Source: Pedobacter sp. FW305-3-2-15-E-R2A2 (lineage in GTDB: Bacteria; Bacteroidota; Bacteroidia; Sphingobacteriales; Sphingobacteriaceae). Taken from it: a DNA stretch of 64,000 nucleotides. The position numbers were made by a program, and so were the translations under genes. Below the pieces are notes generated by a model. The model saw only the letters and a program-made list of their open reading frames with translations, was not told where the DNA came from and ran no database searches. The stretch lies in assembly GCF_038446955.1 (NCBI RefSeq), contig NZ_CP151803.1, forward strand, positions 3,844,001 through 3,908,000. Reading direction: 5' to 3'. Each line of letters opens with the position of its first letter. Within the stretch, counting starts at the first letter, position 1. This document shows, piece after piece, positions 45,014 to 53,024 of this stretch.

Positions 45014-45658
45014 ATGAAAAAACTACTTTCATTATTAACCATCCTGAGCTTCTGTGTGAGTTTAGGCATGGCACAAACAGCTCAGCCTGCACAAGCTGTT
45101 GCGACTCAAAAACAAAAGGCCAAAAAAGAAGTAAGCAAAGCAACAGCCGACGCGAAAAAAGAAGCTGCAGCAGCAAAAAAAGAGGCAGCAGCCGCGAAGA
45201 AAGCCGCAAAAGCGGATGCTAAAAAAGCAGCAGACCAGGCAGCATCTGCAGGTGCAAAACTTAAAAAAGACGGTACCCCTGACAAACGTTACGCGAATGC
45301 AAAAGATGCAGCTGCTGAAGCTCCGAAAAAAGCAGCCACAAAAGCTGCAGCTAAAAAGGACGAAGTAGTAAAAGAAGTGAAAGCAAGTGCTACTCCAGGA
45401 CTGAAAAAAGATGGTACACCGGATAAGCGTTATACCGCTAATAAAGAAAAAGCCGAAGCAGCAGTAAAAGAAACCAAAGCCAGAGCAACTCAGGTAAAAA
45501 GAGAAGCAACGACGACCGTAACGCCGAAAGATTATAAGCCAACAGTTGACAGAAGCCTGAAAGGACCAAACGGAGAAGAAATTTTAACCGGTCCGCGTGG
45601 TGGAAAATATTACATCAATAAAAACGGAAACAAAACTTATGTAAAAAGAGAAGGTTAA
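45014..45658 (+). CDS. Secreted Ala/Lys-rich protein with PBCV-type basic C-terminal motif
   Basis: The protein has 214 residues. A signal peptide (KKLLSLLTILSFCVSLGMAQ) is followed by an Ala/Lys-rich low-complexity region of about 150 residues, probably helical. Within it the motif LKKDGTPDKRY appears twice. The C-terminus has GPNGEEILTGPRGGKYYINK followed by KTYVKR, a short motif of the kind found in PBCV basic-adaptor domains and many Bacteroidota proteins. It is strongly basic and probably periplasmic or surface-bound, perhaps touching polyanions such as peptidoglycan or DNA; this is inference. A strong terminator follows 16 bp after the stop, so it is monocistronic. Confidence 0.75.
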   Translation: MKKLLSLLTILSFCVSLGMAQTAQPAQAVATQKQKAKKEVSKATADAKKEAAAAKKEAAAAKKAAKADAKKAADQAASAGAKLKKDGTPDKRYANAKDAAAEAPKKAATKAAAKKDEVVKEVKASATPGLKKDGTPDKRYTANKEKAEAAVKETKARATQVKREATTTVTPKDYKPTVDRSLKGPNGEEILTGPRGGKYYINKNGNKTYVKREG

Positions 45659-45674
45659 TCTTCTTTCGTTCCAT

Positions 45675-45714
45675 AAAAAAAGGCGACCCGGTAATTAACC
45701 TGATCGCCTTTTTT
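45675..45714. terminator. Bidirectional intrinsic terminator
   Basis: A7GGCGA at 45675-45686 pairs with TCGCCT6 at 45704-45714 around a 17-nt loop. The A and T runs on each side allow termination from both strands. It lies between the convergent Ala/Lys-rich gene and the small hypothetical gene at 45734. Confidence 0.9.
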
Positions 45715-45733
45715 AGGTGTTAAGTATTCGGTT

Positions 45734-46078
45734 TTATCTCTCTCCTACTTTATAAACACTGAATTTGTTGTTTCTGATCGGTTGTCCTTTGATAGATAAA
45801 GATTCTCCTTTATGATCTCTGGTCGCTTTAATTACGAAAGGCTCGGCTGTTTTCTGAGCAAGTTCAAAAGCAATCTTCAGTCTGTCGATAAAAGTATCTG
45901 CGGAAACACTCCATTTTTTATCGTTATACCAGAAGTAGGCAAAAATGTTTCTTGTTCCTCCTTTTAGCTTTCCATCTAACCTGATGTAGGCGATATTTTC
46001 CTGCTTTAATGGCTCAACAGCTTTTTGGTAAAATTCTGTAAAATTCTCGAACGTCGGTATGGTATTAATAGTACTCAT
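45734..46078 (-). CDS. Small conserved hypothetical protein
   Basis: The protein has 114 residues, is soluble and lacks a signal peptide. I recognise no family. Its middle is rich in aromatic residues (FAYFWYNDKKWSVSADTF) and its tail is basic. The pattern of short strands and one helix (FIDRLKIAFELAQK) suggests a compact alpha/beta domain. It converges on the Ala/Lys-rich gene behind the shared terminator. It is followed upstream by the 444-bp spacer of the ceramide operon, so it stands alone. Confidence 0.65.
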   Translation of the reverse strand: MSTINTIPTFENFTEFYQKAVEPLKQENIAYIRLDGKLKGGTRNIFAYFWYNDKKWSVSADTFIDRLKIAFELAQKTAEPFVIKATRDHKGESLSIKGQPIRNNKFSVYKVGER

Positions 46079-46522
46079 CTAATCTTTTTTTCAAAAATAC
46101 ACAAAATCTTTAAATCAGTCAGATTCGGGCTCATTTATCCGAGTACAGCATGCTCGTTTTTAAATTTAATGCGGTGAATTATAATGCTTTTTTAAAATTC
46201 ACTTTATTTTTTGGTATCAATATTGTATACTTGGTTGACAATTGATGTGGAGGCTTTCTACTTTGTTAAGGTTAAAACCTAGAGAAATTATAAGAAAATT
46301 GTAATTTTTGTTTTAAAAAGTAATATATTCAAACTTGGATGACCTCAAGTTTTGTTTTCTGTGTTTATGATCTTAGATTTGATAAGTTTTTTTGTATTTG
46401 ACAAATTTGTCAAACTAACAAGCTAAACCCAGGGTGAGATTATTAAATACAGAGCTAATAATTTCTCAACGAAAACACAACACATCAACAAAAGCTCAGT
46501 GATCTAAACATACAGTACTAGC
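46079..46522. other. 444-bp upstream region of the ceramide operon
   Basis: No gene is supported. The spacer is very AT-rich and contains the 18-bp perfect palindrome at 46397-46414. It serves as the promoter region of the serine palmitoyltransferase gene and of the small divergent gene at 46078. I cannot assign a -7/-33 promoter with confidence. Confidence 0.5.
46397..46414. promoter_or_regulatory. 18-bp perfect palindrome upstream of spt
   Basis: TTTGACAAATTTGTCAAA is fully self-complementary. It lies 109 bp upstream of the serine palmitoyltransferase start. Its length and symmetry suit a dimeric regulator of the TetR, MarR or Crp type. The left half contains TTGACA, but the spacing to a -10 element is not evident. 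Confidence 0.65.
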
Positions 46523-47728
46523 ATGCGCAAAAAATTACACGATAGGATAGCCGCTTTTAAAGACGCTACAGCAATCAAGGAAAAAGGCTTATACCCTTAC
46601 TTTCGGGCCATAGAATCAGCACAGGACACTGAGGTGGTTATAGATGGAAAAAAGGTGCTGATGTTTGGCTCTAACTCCTATCTGGGATTGACAAACCACC
46701 CAAAAATTAAAGAAGCAGCAAAAGCTGCAATTGATAAGTACGGTACAGGCTGTGCCGGATCAAGATTCCTGAATGGGACGCTTGACATACATATAGAACT
46801 GGAAAGAAGGCTTGCAGCATACGTTGGTAAGGAAGCAGCAGTTCTTTTCAGTACAGGATTCCAGGTAAACCTGGGTGTGATTTCCTGTTTATTGGACAGA
46901 AACGATTACCTGATCCTGGATGAATATGACCATGCTTCGATCATTGATGGCAGCCGTCTTTCGTTTTCAAGGTCTATCAAATATGCCCACAATGACATGG
47001 ATGATCTTCGCAAGAAGCTTAGTCGCTTACCGGAAGACTCCGCTAAACTCATCGTTGCCGATGGAATCTTCAGCATGGAAGGTGACCTGGTTAACTTACC
47101 TGAGATTGTTAAAATTGCAGAAGAGTTTGGTGCAAACATCATGATGGACGATGCCCATAGTTTAGGGGTAATTGGTTTTAATGGTTCAGGAACAGCTTCT
47201 CATTTCGGTCTTACAGATAAAGTAGACCTGATCATGGGTACCTTCTCCAAGTCTCTGGCTTCTTTGGGAGGTTTCATTGCAGGAACAGAAGAAACGATTG
47301 AATATGTAAAACACAGAGCCCGCTCTTTAATGTTCAGTGCAAGTATGCCACCTTCGGCAGTAGCGAGTGTAATTGCTGCTTTAGACATCATTGAATCAGA
47401 GCCGGAACGCATTGACCAGCTTTGGGCAAATACAAACCACGCTAAAAAACTATTGTTGGAGGCAGGTTTTGATATCGGCCATACCGATAGCCCGATCATC
47501 CCGGTATACATCAGGGACAATGATAAGACCTTTATGATTACCAATATCCTGAGCAATAACGGAATCTTTGTAAACCCGGTGGTTTCTCCGGCAGTCCCTT
47601 CGGATGCTTCCCTGATCAGATTCTCGTTAATGGCTACCCATACTTTCGCACAGATTGAAGAAGCCGTTGAAAAGATTGCATCAGCAGCCAAAGAAGTACA
47701 ATTAAAACCTTCTCAGGTAGAAATATGA
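46523..47728 (+). CDS. spt: Serine palmitoyltransferase (alpha-oxoamine synthase family)
   Basis: The protein has 401 residues of the PLP-dependent alpha-oxoamine synthase family. Marks are FGSNSYLGLTNHPKI, GTGCAGSRFLNGTLDIHIEL, the ring-stacking His in DEYDHASIIDG, DDAHSLGV, and the PLP-binding Lys243 in GTFSKSLASLGG. The family also includes KBL and AONS. The match to sphingobacterial SPT and the neighbours favour serine palmitoyltransferase, which condenses serine with palmitoyl-CoA to 3-ketosphinganine. The protein is soluble, unlike the membrane-bound eukaryotic enzyme. The next gene overlaps by 4 bp (ATGA), showing tight coupling. Confidence 0.9.
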   Translation: MRKKLHDRIAAFKDATAIKEKGLYPYFRAIESAQDTEVVIDGKKVLMFGSNSYLGLTNHPKIKEAAKAAIDKYGTGCAGSRFLNGTLDIHIELERRLAAYVGKEAAVLFSTGFQVNLGVISCLLDRNDYLILDEYDHASIIDGSRLSFSRSIKYAHNDMDDLRKKLSRLPEDSAKLIVADGIFSMEGDLVNLPEIVKIAEEFGANIMMDDAHSLGVIGFNGSGTASHFGLTDKVDLIMGTFSKSLASLGGFIAGTEETIEYVKHRARSLMFSASMPPSAVASVIAALDIIESEPERIDQLWANTNHAKKLLLEAGFDIGHTDSPIIPVYIRDNDKTFMITNILSNNGIFVNPVVSPAVPSDASLIRFSLMATHTFAQIEEAVEKIASAAKEVQLKPSQVEI

Positions 47729-48846
47729 GAAACATTGTTGCGGTAAACGACAAGAAAAAACTAGCCGCTTTTATTGATTTCCCACATGATTTGCATAAAA
47801 ATGATCCGAACTACGTTCCGGAATTATTTATTGCACAAAGTGATATGCTTACTCCTGGTAAGCATCCCTTTCATGAACATTCAACGTTACAATGTTTCCT
47901 TGCCTACGAAGGAGATAAAGTTGTAGGGAGAATTGCGGCCATTCAGAACAACAACCACAATAAGAAAAACAATACCACAGAAGGTCACTTTGGTTTCTTT
48001 GATTGCATCAATGATCAGGAAACAGCCGATCAGCTGATCGAAGTGGCAACAAAATGGCTGAAAGAAAGAAACATGACCAGCATGGTCGGTCCACTGAATT
48101 TCTCTACCAACGACATCTGTGCCTTATTAATTGAAGGTTTCGATGGTCCTCCGGTAGCCATGATGCCTTATAACCCACCCTATTACCTGCAGCTTTTAGA
48201 AAACGCAGGTTTTGCTAAAAAGGTAGATTTAAGGGCTTATAAATTTCTTGCCGGTGCGTACAATGACCGCTCTTTAAAACTGGCAGAAGCCATTCAGGAA
48301 CGCCTGAAACGGAACAACATCATCATCAGAAAGATCAATATGAAAGATTTCTGGAATGAGGTAGTGAAAGTACGTGAGGTATATAACGCCGCATGGGACC
48401 ATAATACAGGTTTTGTTCCGGCAACAGATAAGGAGTTCCATTACCTCGCCAAAGACCTCAAAATGATTGTCGACCCTGACTTTGTGTACATCGCAGAACA
48501 GGAAGGAAAAATGGTGGCGATCTCACTTTCCGTTCCAGACCTGAACCAGGCACTCATTAAAGTTAAAAGAGGTCGTTTGTTCCCATGGGGGCTGATCAAA
48601 TTGCTATGGTATAAACGGAAAATCAAAGGCCTTAGAATTATGGCCCTTGGTGTGATGGACGGTTACCGTAAAATGGGAATCGAAGCCTGTCTGTACGGAC
48701 TGACGATCAAAACCTTTCAGGAGAAAAAATTTGAATATGCAGAAGCTTCCTGGACTTTAGAACACAACACCATGGTAAACAGTGCCATTGAACAGATCAA
48801 TGGCAAACTCTACCGGAAGTATAGAATTCTCGAAAAATCAATATAA
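47725..48846 (+). CDS. GNAT-superfamily acyltransferase, candidate bacterial ceramide synthase
   Basis: The protein has 373 residues. The architecture resembles a tandem GNAT-like fold: CFLAYEGDKVVGRIAAI near residue 60, then EGHFGFFDCINDQE, FEGPP-like IEGFDGPPVAMMPYNPPYY, and a second half with FVYIAEQEGKMVAISLS and ALGVMDGYRKMGIEACLYG. The bacterial ceramide synthase (bCerS) described in Caulobacter belongs to this superfamily and acts with SPT and a dehydratase-type reductase. The 4-bp overlap with spt and the SDR gene downstream fit that set, so this gene is the likely N-acyltransferase. It lacks membrane helices. A general acetyltransferase is the alternative. Confidence 0.78.
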   Translation: MRNIVAVNDKKKLAAFIDFPHDLHKNDPNYVPELFIAQSDMLTPGKHPFHEHSTLQCFLAYEGDKVVGRIAAIQNNNHNKKNNTTEGHFGFFDCINDQETADQLIEVATKWLKERNMTSMVGPLNFSTNDICALLIEGFDGPPVAMMPYNPPYYLQLLENAGFAKKVDLRAYKFLAGAYNDRSLKLAEAIQERLKRNNIIIRKINMKDFWNEVVKVREVYNAAWDHNTGFVPATDKEFHYLAKDLKMIVDPDFVYIAEQEGKMVAISLSVPDLNQALIKVKRGRLFPWGLIKLLWYKRKIKGLRIMALGVMDGYRKMGIEACLYGLTIKTFQEKKFEYAEASWTLEHNTMVNSAIEQINGKLYRKYRILEKSI

Positions 48847-48848
48847 TC

Positions 48849-48882
48849 AAAGCGGTATCGGCATTCTGCTGATACCTGCTTT
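48849..48882 (+). other. Intercistronic hairpin before the SDR gene
   Basis: AAAGCGGTATC at 48849-48859 pairs with GATACC and GCTTT at 48871-48882, with one bulged T. The hairpin begins just after the acyltransferase stop. There is no U-tract, so it may be a partial attenuator or an mRNA stabiliser that sets the expression level of the last gene. Confidence 0.4.
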
Positions 48883-48919
48883 AGATCATCATTAAAAGAT
48901 CCTACAAAAATATATCCAG

Positions 48920-49906
48920 ATGAAAAAGGTACTGATTACCGGAGCAACAGGCTTTGTTGGTTATCATTTGATCAATCAAGCATTGGCTGCCGGATTGGAA
49001 GTCTACGCTGCCGTTCGTCCGGACACGGACAGAGCACATTTAAAGGAGTTTGACATCCAATACACCCATCTGGATTATAGTTCCGTAGAGCGCCTTAAAA
49101 TAGAGCTGGAAGAAAAACAATACCACTACATCATTCATGTGGCCGGAATCACCAAAGCGAAAACAAAGGAAACCTATAATAAGATCAATGCAGACTATTC
49201 CAGAAACCTGGCTTTAGCAGCAAGTACTGCTGCGATAGATTTGCATAAATTTGTATTTGTGAGCAGCCTGGCCGCTTTGGGCCCGCTGAGGGATTTAACG
49301 GCCGAGATTCAGGATGATACCGTCGGAAAACCGGTGACCAATTATGGCGCGAGTAAATTACTCGCAGAACAATACCTGGCTGAAATTCCCGGACTTCCCC
49401 TGATTGTGATCCGCCCTACTGCCGTATACGGTCCGAGGGAAAAAGACCTGTTTATCCTGTTCAACAGCATTAATAAAGGACTGGAACCTCATATCGGCAG
49501 TTTTACCCAACAATTAAGCTTTGTGTACGTAAAAGACCTTGCCGCAATACTCCTGAAAGCACTGTTCTCTCCTCTGGTGTCTAAACAATATAATGTTTCA
49601 GACGGTCATATTTACAATCGCTATGCCTTAGCAGATTTCATCAAAAAGGCTTTGCATAAAAAGACTTTCAAGTTCCACCTGCCTGTACCTATTGTAGGGG
49701 CAATGGCAACTTTAATGGATGTGTTTTATGCAAAGAGCAGGAATACTCCTGCTCTTAATAAAGAAAAGATGGCCGAACTCACCGCAATCAATTGGGCTTG
49801 TAATATCGACCATGTAAAAGCTGACCTGGGCTATGAACCGGAATACGACCTTGAAAAAGGACTGAATGAAACGGTTAGCTGGTATAAAAGCAATAACTGG
49901 TTATAG
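48920..49906 (+). CDS. Extended SDR (NAD-dependent epimerase/dehydratase), candidate 3-ketoceramide reductase
   Basis: The protein has 328 residues. The Rossmann motif is VLITGATGFVGYHL (residues 4-17), followed by VSSLAALG with the catalytic Ser and YGASK with Tyr142 and Lys146. The C-terminal substrate part is unlike sugar epimerases (LPVPIVGAMATLMDVFYAKS). In Caulobacter the ceramide reductase CerR is of this family, reducing 3-ketoceramide after N-acylation. The position 73 bp after the acyltransferase gene fits that role. A 3-ketosphinganine reductase is the close alternative. The stop overlaps the convergent TPR gene by 6 bp. Confidence 0.78.
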   Translation: MKKVLITGATGFVGYHLINQALAAGLEVYAAVRPDTDRAHLKEFDIQYTHLDYSSVERLKIELEEKQYHYIIHVAGITKAKTKETYNKINADYSRNLALAASTAAIDLHKFVFVSSLAALGPLRDLTAEIQDDTVGKPVTNYGASKLLAEQYLAEIPGLPLIVIRPTAVYGPREKDLFILFNSINKGLEPHIGSFTQQLSFVYVKDLAAILLKALFSPLVSKQYNVSDGHIYNRYALADFIKKALHKKTFKFHLPVPIVGAMATLMDVFYAKSRNTPALNKEKMAELTAINWACNIDHVKADLGYEPEYDLEKGLNETVSWYKSNNWL

Positions 49907-50821
49907 TTTTACCTTCGAGCTCAAAAATTTAAGGTATTTTTTATCATCCTCAAACAGCTCCTTACCTTCTAATTTGTAGGCATGGTGCAGGTAATCTGTG
50001 GCATGTTTTTCTTCTTTAAGCTCCAGATAGCTTTGTCCCATGCGCAGCAATACAAATGCACTGGGATCTTCAGCACCGTAAATCTGGTACGCGCGGTGTA
50101 AATGATCTAATGCTTCTTTGTATTTTTTCTCGCTGAAATAGGCATCACCAATGGACGCTGAAATCCATGCTGTTGCTTCCCAATCGTCTTTTGGTGCTGG
50201 CAAAACTTCCAAAGCTTTGTTAAACGCTGCAATAGCTCCGGAGAAATTCTCTTTGTCCATCTCTGCATTTCCTTCTTCACAGTACTGATCCAGCAATTCC
50301 TGCTGTTCTTCTGTGAGTTCCAGTTGCTCCTCATCTTTGTTCGGAACGAAATCCGTTTTAAAGGCTTCGAATTCCGCATCATCCATCAATGCGATCCTCA
50401 GGTAATCTGAGTTCTCATCCTGAAAAATCCGGCTGCCTTCTTTTTCATAGGCAATACCGAAATAAGTACGGGCATGATCCAGCTCCTTTAAAGCATAATA
50501 GATTGCTCCTGTAGTTAAAAAATGGCGTGTCGAACTGATCTTCTGATGATTCATTTTTTCTTTCAGATAATCCGTCTCTTCCAGGAAGAAAGGCAAAGCC
50601 TTTTCCAATGCTCCTGTTTGCTCATAAAAAGAGTAAATGCTGTCGAGCACTACTCCCCCCACGCTACTGTTTTCCTTAGGCCCGGAAATGGAACCATCGA
50701 TCTGCAACAACAATTGTTCTGCAGCATCAAAATCTGAGGCCTCCGTTAAATCATAAACCTGGTCAATCTTATTGAAAAACTCTTCTTCTTGTTCGGCATT
50801 AAAATTCCCTTGTGTAGACAT
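49901..50821 (-). CDS. TPR-repeat protein
   Basis: The protein has 306 residues, is very acidic and has no signal peptide. TPR-like helical pairs recur: AEQLLLQIDGSI, LDHARTYFGIAYEKEG, FSGAIAAFNKALEVLP, EAWISASIGDAYFSEKKY and YLELKEEKHATDYLHHAYKL. The first ~120 residues are less regular. Such proteins act as protein-binding scaffolds in the cytosol. The partner is unknown. It converges on the ceramide reductase gene and lies 40 bp upstream of xseB on the same strand direction, so it may follow xseA-xseB as a separate unit. Confidence 0.85.
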   Translation of the reverse strand: MSTQGNFNAEQEEEFFNKIDQVYDLTEASDFDAAEQLLLQIDGSISGPKENSSVGGVVLDSIYSFYEQTGALEKALPFFLEETDYLKEKMNHQKISSTRHFLTTGAIYYALKELDHARTYFGIAYEKEGSRIFQDENSDYLRIALMDDAEFEAFKTDFVPNKDEEQLELTEEQQELLDQYCEEGNAEMDKENFSGAIAAFNKALEVLPAPKDDWEATAWISASIGDAYFSEKKYKEALDHLHRAYQIYGAEDPSAFVLLRMGQSYLELKEEKHATDYLHHAYKLEGKELFEDDKKYLKFLSSKVKL

Positions 50822-50861
50822 ATTGTTTAAGCTTTAATGGTTTACGAATCTGACTAAGATA

Positions 50862-51065
50862 CTACTTTTGATTCTCCATTTGCTTAATGATTTTATTTAC
50901 TTCTGTCTCGGTTGCGCGCAACTTGTTCTGACAGAATTCAATGAGTTCAGAAGCCCGTTTCACCTTTTCTGCCAGAATATCCACAGAAACCGATTCTGTC
51001 TCTATTTCCTGAGCAATTTCGGCAAGCTCCCTATAAGCCAACTCATAAGTTAAATTCGTTTTCAT
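50862..51065 (-). CDS. xseB: Exodeoxyribonuclease VII small subunit
   Basis: The protein has 67 residues. LTYELAYRELAEIAQEIET and VDILAEKVKRASELIEFCQN match the two-helix XseB family (Exonuc_VII_S). It binds the long C-terminal helix of XseA in a multi-subunit complex that degrades single-stranded DNA to oligonucleotides. The gene overlaps the xseA 3' end by 23 bp, so subunit ratios are set by coupling. Confidence 0.92.
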   Translation of the reverse strand: MKTNLTYELAYRELAEIAQEIETESVSVDILAEKVKRASELIEFCQNKLRATETEVNKIIKQMENQK

Positions 51066-52416
51066 CGTATGCTGATTTAGATTTTACAATTGTTTTTATT
51101 TCAGAATTCGCCAGCCTCACCGTCAATTCTGTGCCCACCTCTATCTGGTCCGCATTTCCGGCAATCTTTCCATCCACTTTAATAATGGCGAATCCCTTGT
51201 TCAGTATATTTTGCGGGCTCATGATCCTCATCACCGACTGGAAATGGGCAATGTGGGCCGTTTTATTCAATAAATACAGCTTGCTGTAAGATTGCAGGTT
51301 CAGCTGGAGGTTGCTCAGGTCTTTCCGCCTGTTGGAAATGATGATCCTCGGATTGGTGAGGACCATTCCGGATAAATTCATAATGTTTTTATGGTGCTCA
51401 TGCAACAGGTTCCGGGTGGTATTGATTGTGATCTGATTGAGCCGCACCAGCCTGTCTTTATGATGATTGATCATTTGATAGGTCTTGATCAGGATCATTT
51501 TCTGCGTCGCAATCAGGTTGTCCTCAAAAGCCCGGTTATGGGCAATGATGAATTCTGCCGCTTTAGTGGGTGTTTTGGTAGACGTATGCGCCATTAAATC
51601 GGCAATGGTCTCATTCTTCTGATGCCCGATTCCGGTGATGACCGGAATGGGAAACTTGGCAATTGCCCGGTTAAGTTCATAATTGTCAAAAATCAGGAAG
51701 TCGGTCTGAGCACCACCTCCGCGAATAATGACCAGGGCATCATAAGGTTTTTGCGATTCGAAAACCTCAATAATTCTCGCCAGGAACTGCTTTGCGTTTC
51801 CATCGCCCTGCACCAAAGCAAAGTAATCGTCAATATGAAATTTATAGTCAAACGGGTTGTGCTCCAGGGTATGTTTAAAATCCTGAAATCCGGCAGAAGT
51901 ATCCGAAGAGATGACCGCAATCCGCTGGATCACCTGATTGAGCGCCAGTTCGCTGTTCCTGGTGATGTAGCCATCCCCTGCTTTTTTGATAAAAGCCTGA
52001 TTTTCCCGAAGCAGTCTTTCCAGGGTTTCTTTACGCTGTTGCTCAAATAAGCCCAGCGTGAAATTCGTGTCGATATCCAATAAATTGAGCTGCAGGCCAA
52101 AAGACGGATTATACTGTACCGATACCTGGATTAACACATTGATGTCGTTCTTGAATTTCTGACCGGTTGCTTTCTCAAAATTGCTAATATTCAGGGAGGC
52201 GTTACCCCATGCCCTGCCCGCAACCTTTGCCAGGATTTTCGCGGCCGTTTTATCTTTCTCCACCAGCTCAAAATAATGGTAATTGCTTTGAGGTTTATAG
52301 GTGTAATTGGTGATATCGGCAATGATCCAGAATGTTTTATGTCCGAAAGCCCCATCAATTACCTGTTGGATTTGACTGGTCAGCTCAGACAGCTTTATAG
52401 AAGGAATAGTGCTCAA
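51043..52416 (-). CDS. xseA: Exodeoxyribonuclease VII large subunit
   Basis: The protein has 457 residues. The start is TTG at 52416; a stop codon lies two codons upstream in frame and no ATG is near. The N-terminal OB-fold (SIKLSELTSQIQQVIDGAF, FWIIADITNYTYKPQ) replaces the usual bacterial tRNA-anticodon-like domain wording. The catalytic domain shows IAVISSDTSAGFQDF, LVIIRGGGAQTDFLIFDN and TGIGHQKNETIADLMAHTSTKTPTKAAEF. A long helical C-terminus precedes the final NKGFAIIKVDGKI strand region. Together with XseB it degrades single-stranded DNA during repair. The gene is first of the pair. Confidence 0.95.
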   Translation of the reverse strand: MSTIPSIKLSELTSQIQQVIDGAFGHKTFWIIADITNYTYKPQSNYHYFELVEKDKTAAKILAKVAGRAWGNASLNISNFEKATGQKFKNDINVLIQVSVQYNPSFGLQLNLLDIDTNFTLGLFEQQRKETLERLLRENQAFIKKAGDGYITRNSELALNQVIQRIAVISSDTSAGFQDFKHTLEHNPFDYKFHIDDYFALVQGDGNAKQFLARIIEVFESQKPYDALVIIRGGGAQTDFLIFDNYELNRAIAKFPIPVITGIGHQKNETIADLMAHTSTKTPTKAAEFIIAHNRAFEDNLIATQKMILIKTYQMINHHKDRLVRLNQITINTTRNLLHEHHKNIMNLSGMVLTNPRIIISNRRKDLSNLQLNLQSYSKLYLLNKTAHIAHFQSVMRIMSPQNILNKGFAIIKVDGKIAGNADQIEVGTELTVRLANSEIKTIVKSKSAYDENEFNL

Positions 52417-52515
52417 GGGTTATAAATATCTATGATAATTGCCTAAAGTTAGGAATTCTAAAAACAAATCTACCCTTGTTACAGTTTATAATAGACGAAG
52501 AACAATAAATTTTTT

Positions 52516-52776
52516 ATGAACGAAAATGCAAGAATACTATTGGGAGTATTTGCAGGGATGGCCGCCGGTGCCGCCCTGGGTTTATTACTGGCTCCGGAAA
52601 AAGGAAGCGATACCCGTGATGATTTGAGCCTTTCCTTAAAAGACCTCAGTCACCATCTTCAGGATGGGGCAGAAAATAAGATCGATCATTTAGAAAACAT
52701 TAAAGATCGCCTGAGTAATGCGATCAGCCTTAGATTTGACCAGGATGATTACAATGATCATGTGGAACACGTATAG
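52516..52776 (+). CDS. YtxH domain protein
   Basis: The protein has 86 residues. A Gly/Ala-rich membrane segment (ILLGVFAGMAAGAALGLLLA) is followed directly by PEKGSDTRDD, the YtxH signature, then an amphipathic helix. These are small stress-associated envelope proteins of unknown mechanism. It precedes another small gene by 8 bp and probably shares its transcript. It is divergent from xseA across 99 bp. Confidence 0.85.
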   Translation: MNENARILLGVFAGMAAGAALGLLLAPEKGSDTRDDLSLSLKDLSHHLQDGAENKIDHLENIKDRLSNAISLRFDQDDYNDHVEHV

Positions 52777-52784
52777 ACAGATAG

Positions 52785-53024
52785 ATGGGAAAAATTTACG
52801 ATTACAAGGAGATTCACAATTTAAAGGATCTTAAAAATAAACAAAAGGAACTTCAGAACGACACTCAGCAGCATGAAGACTCGATCAAAAATGGAGTAAA
52901 AACCTATATCCATCAGTATAGCCCCGGTTATCTGATCAGTAAATACACGAAAAAGCCTAAAGAAAAGGTCAGTTCCTTATTTAACAAGGTGAAATCCTGG
53001 TTTGGTGGAAAAAAGAAAAGCTAG
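52785..53024 (+). CDS. Small basic protein following the YtxH gene
   Basis: The protein has 79 residues, is rich in Lys and Gln, and has no signal peptide or membrane segment. The N-terminal half looks like a coiled helix (LKDLKNKQKELQNDTQQHED), and the tail is basic (VKSWFGGKKKS). I recognise no family. The 8-bp gap to the YtxH gene suggests a joint envelope or stress role. Its TAG stop shares the palindrome CTAG with the stop of the convergent carboxypeptidase gene. Confidence 0.7.
   Translation: MGKIYDYKEIHNLKDLKNKQKELQNDTQQHEDSIKNGVKTYIHQYSPGYLISKYTKKPKEKVSSLFNKVKSWFGGKKKS

Noticed and set aside
51622..52050. 142-codon open frame on the plus strand
   Set aside because: It is antisense to the conserved catalytic part of xseA.
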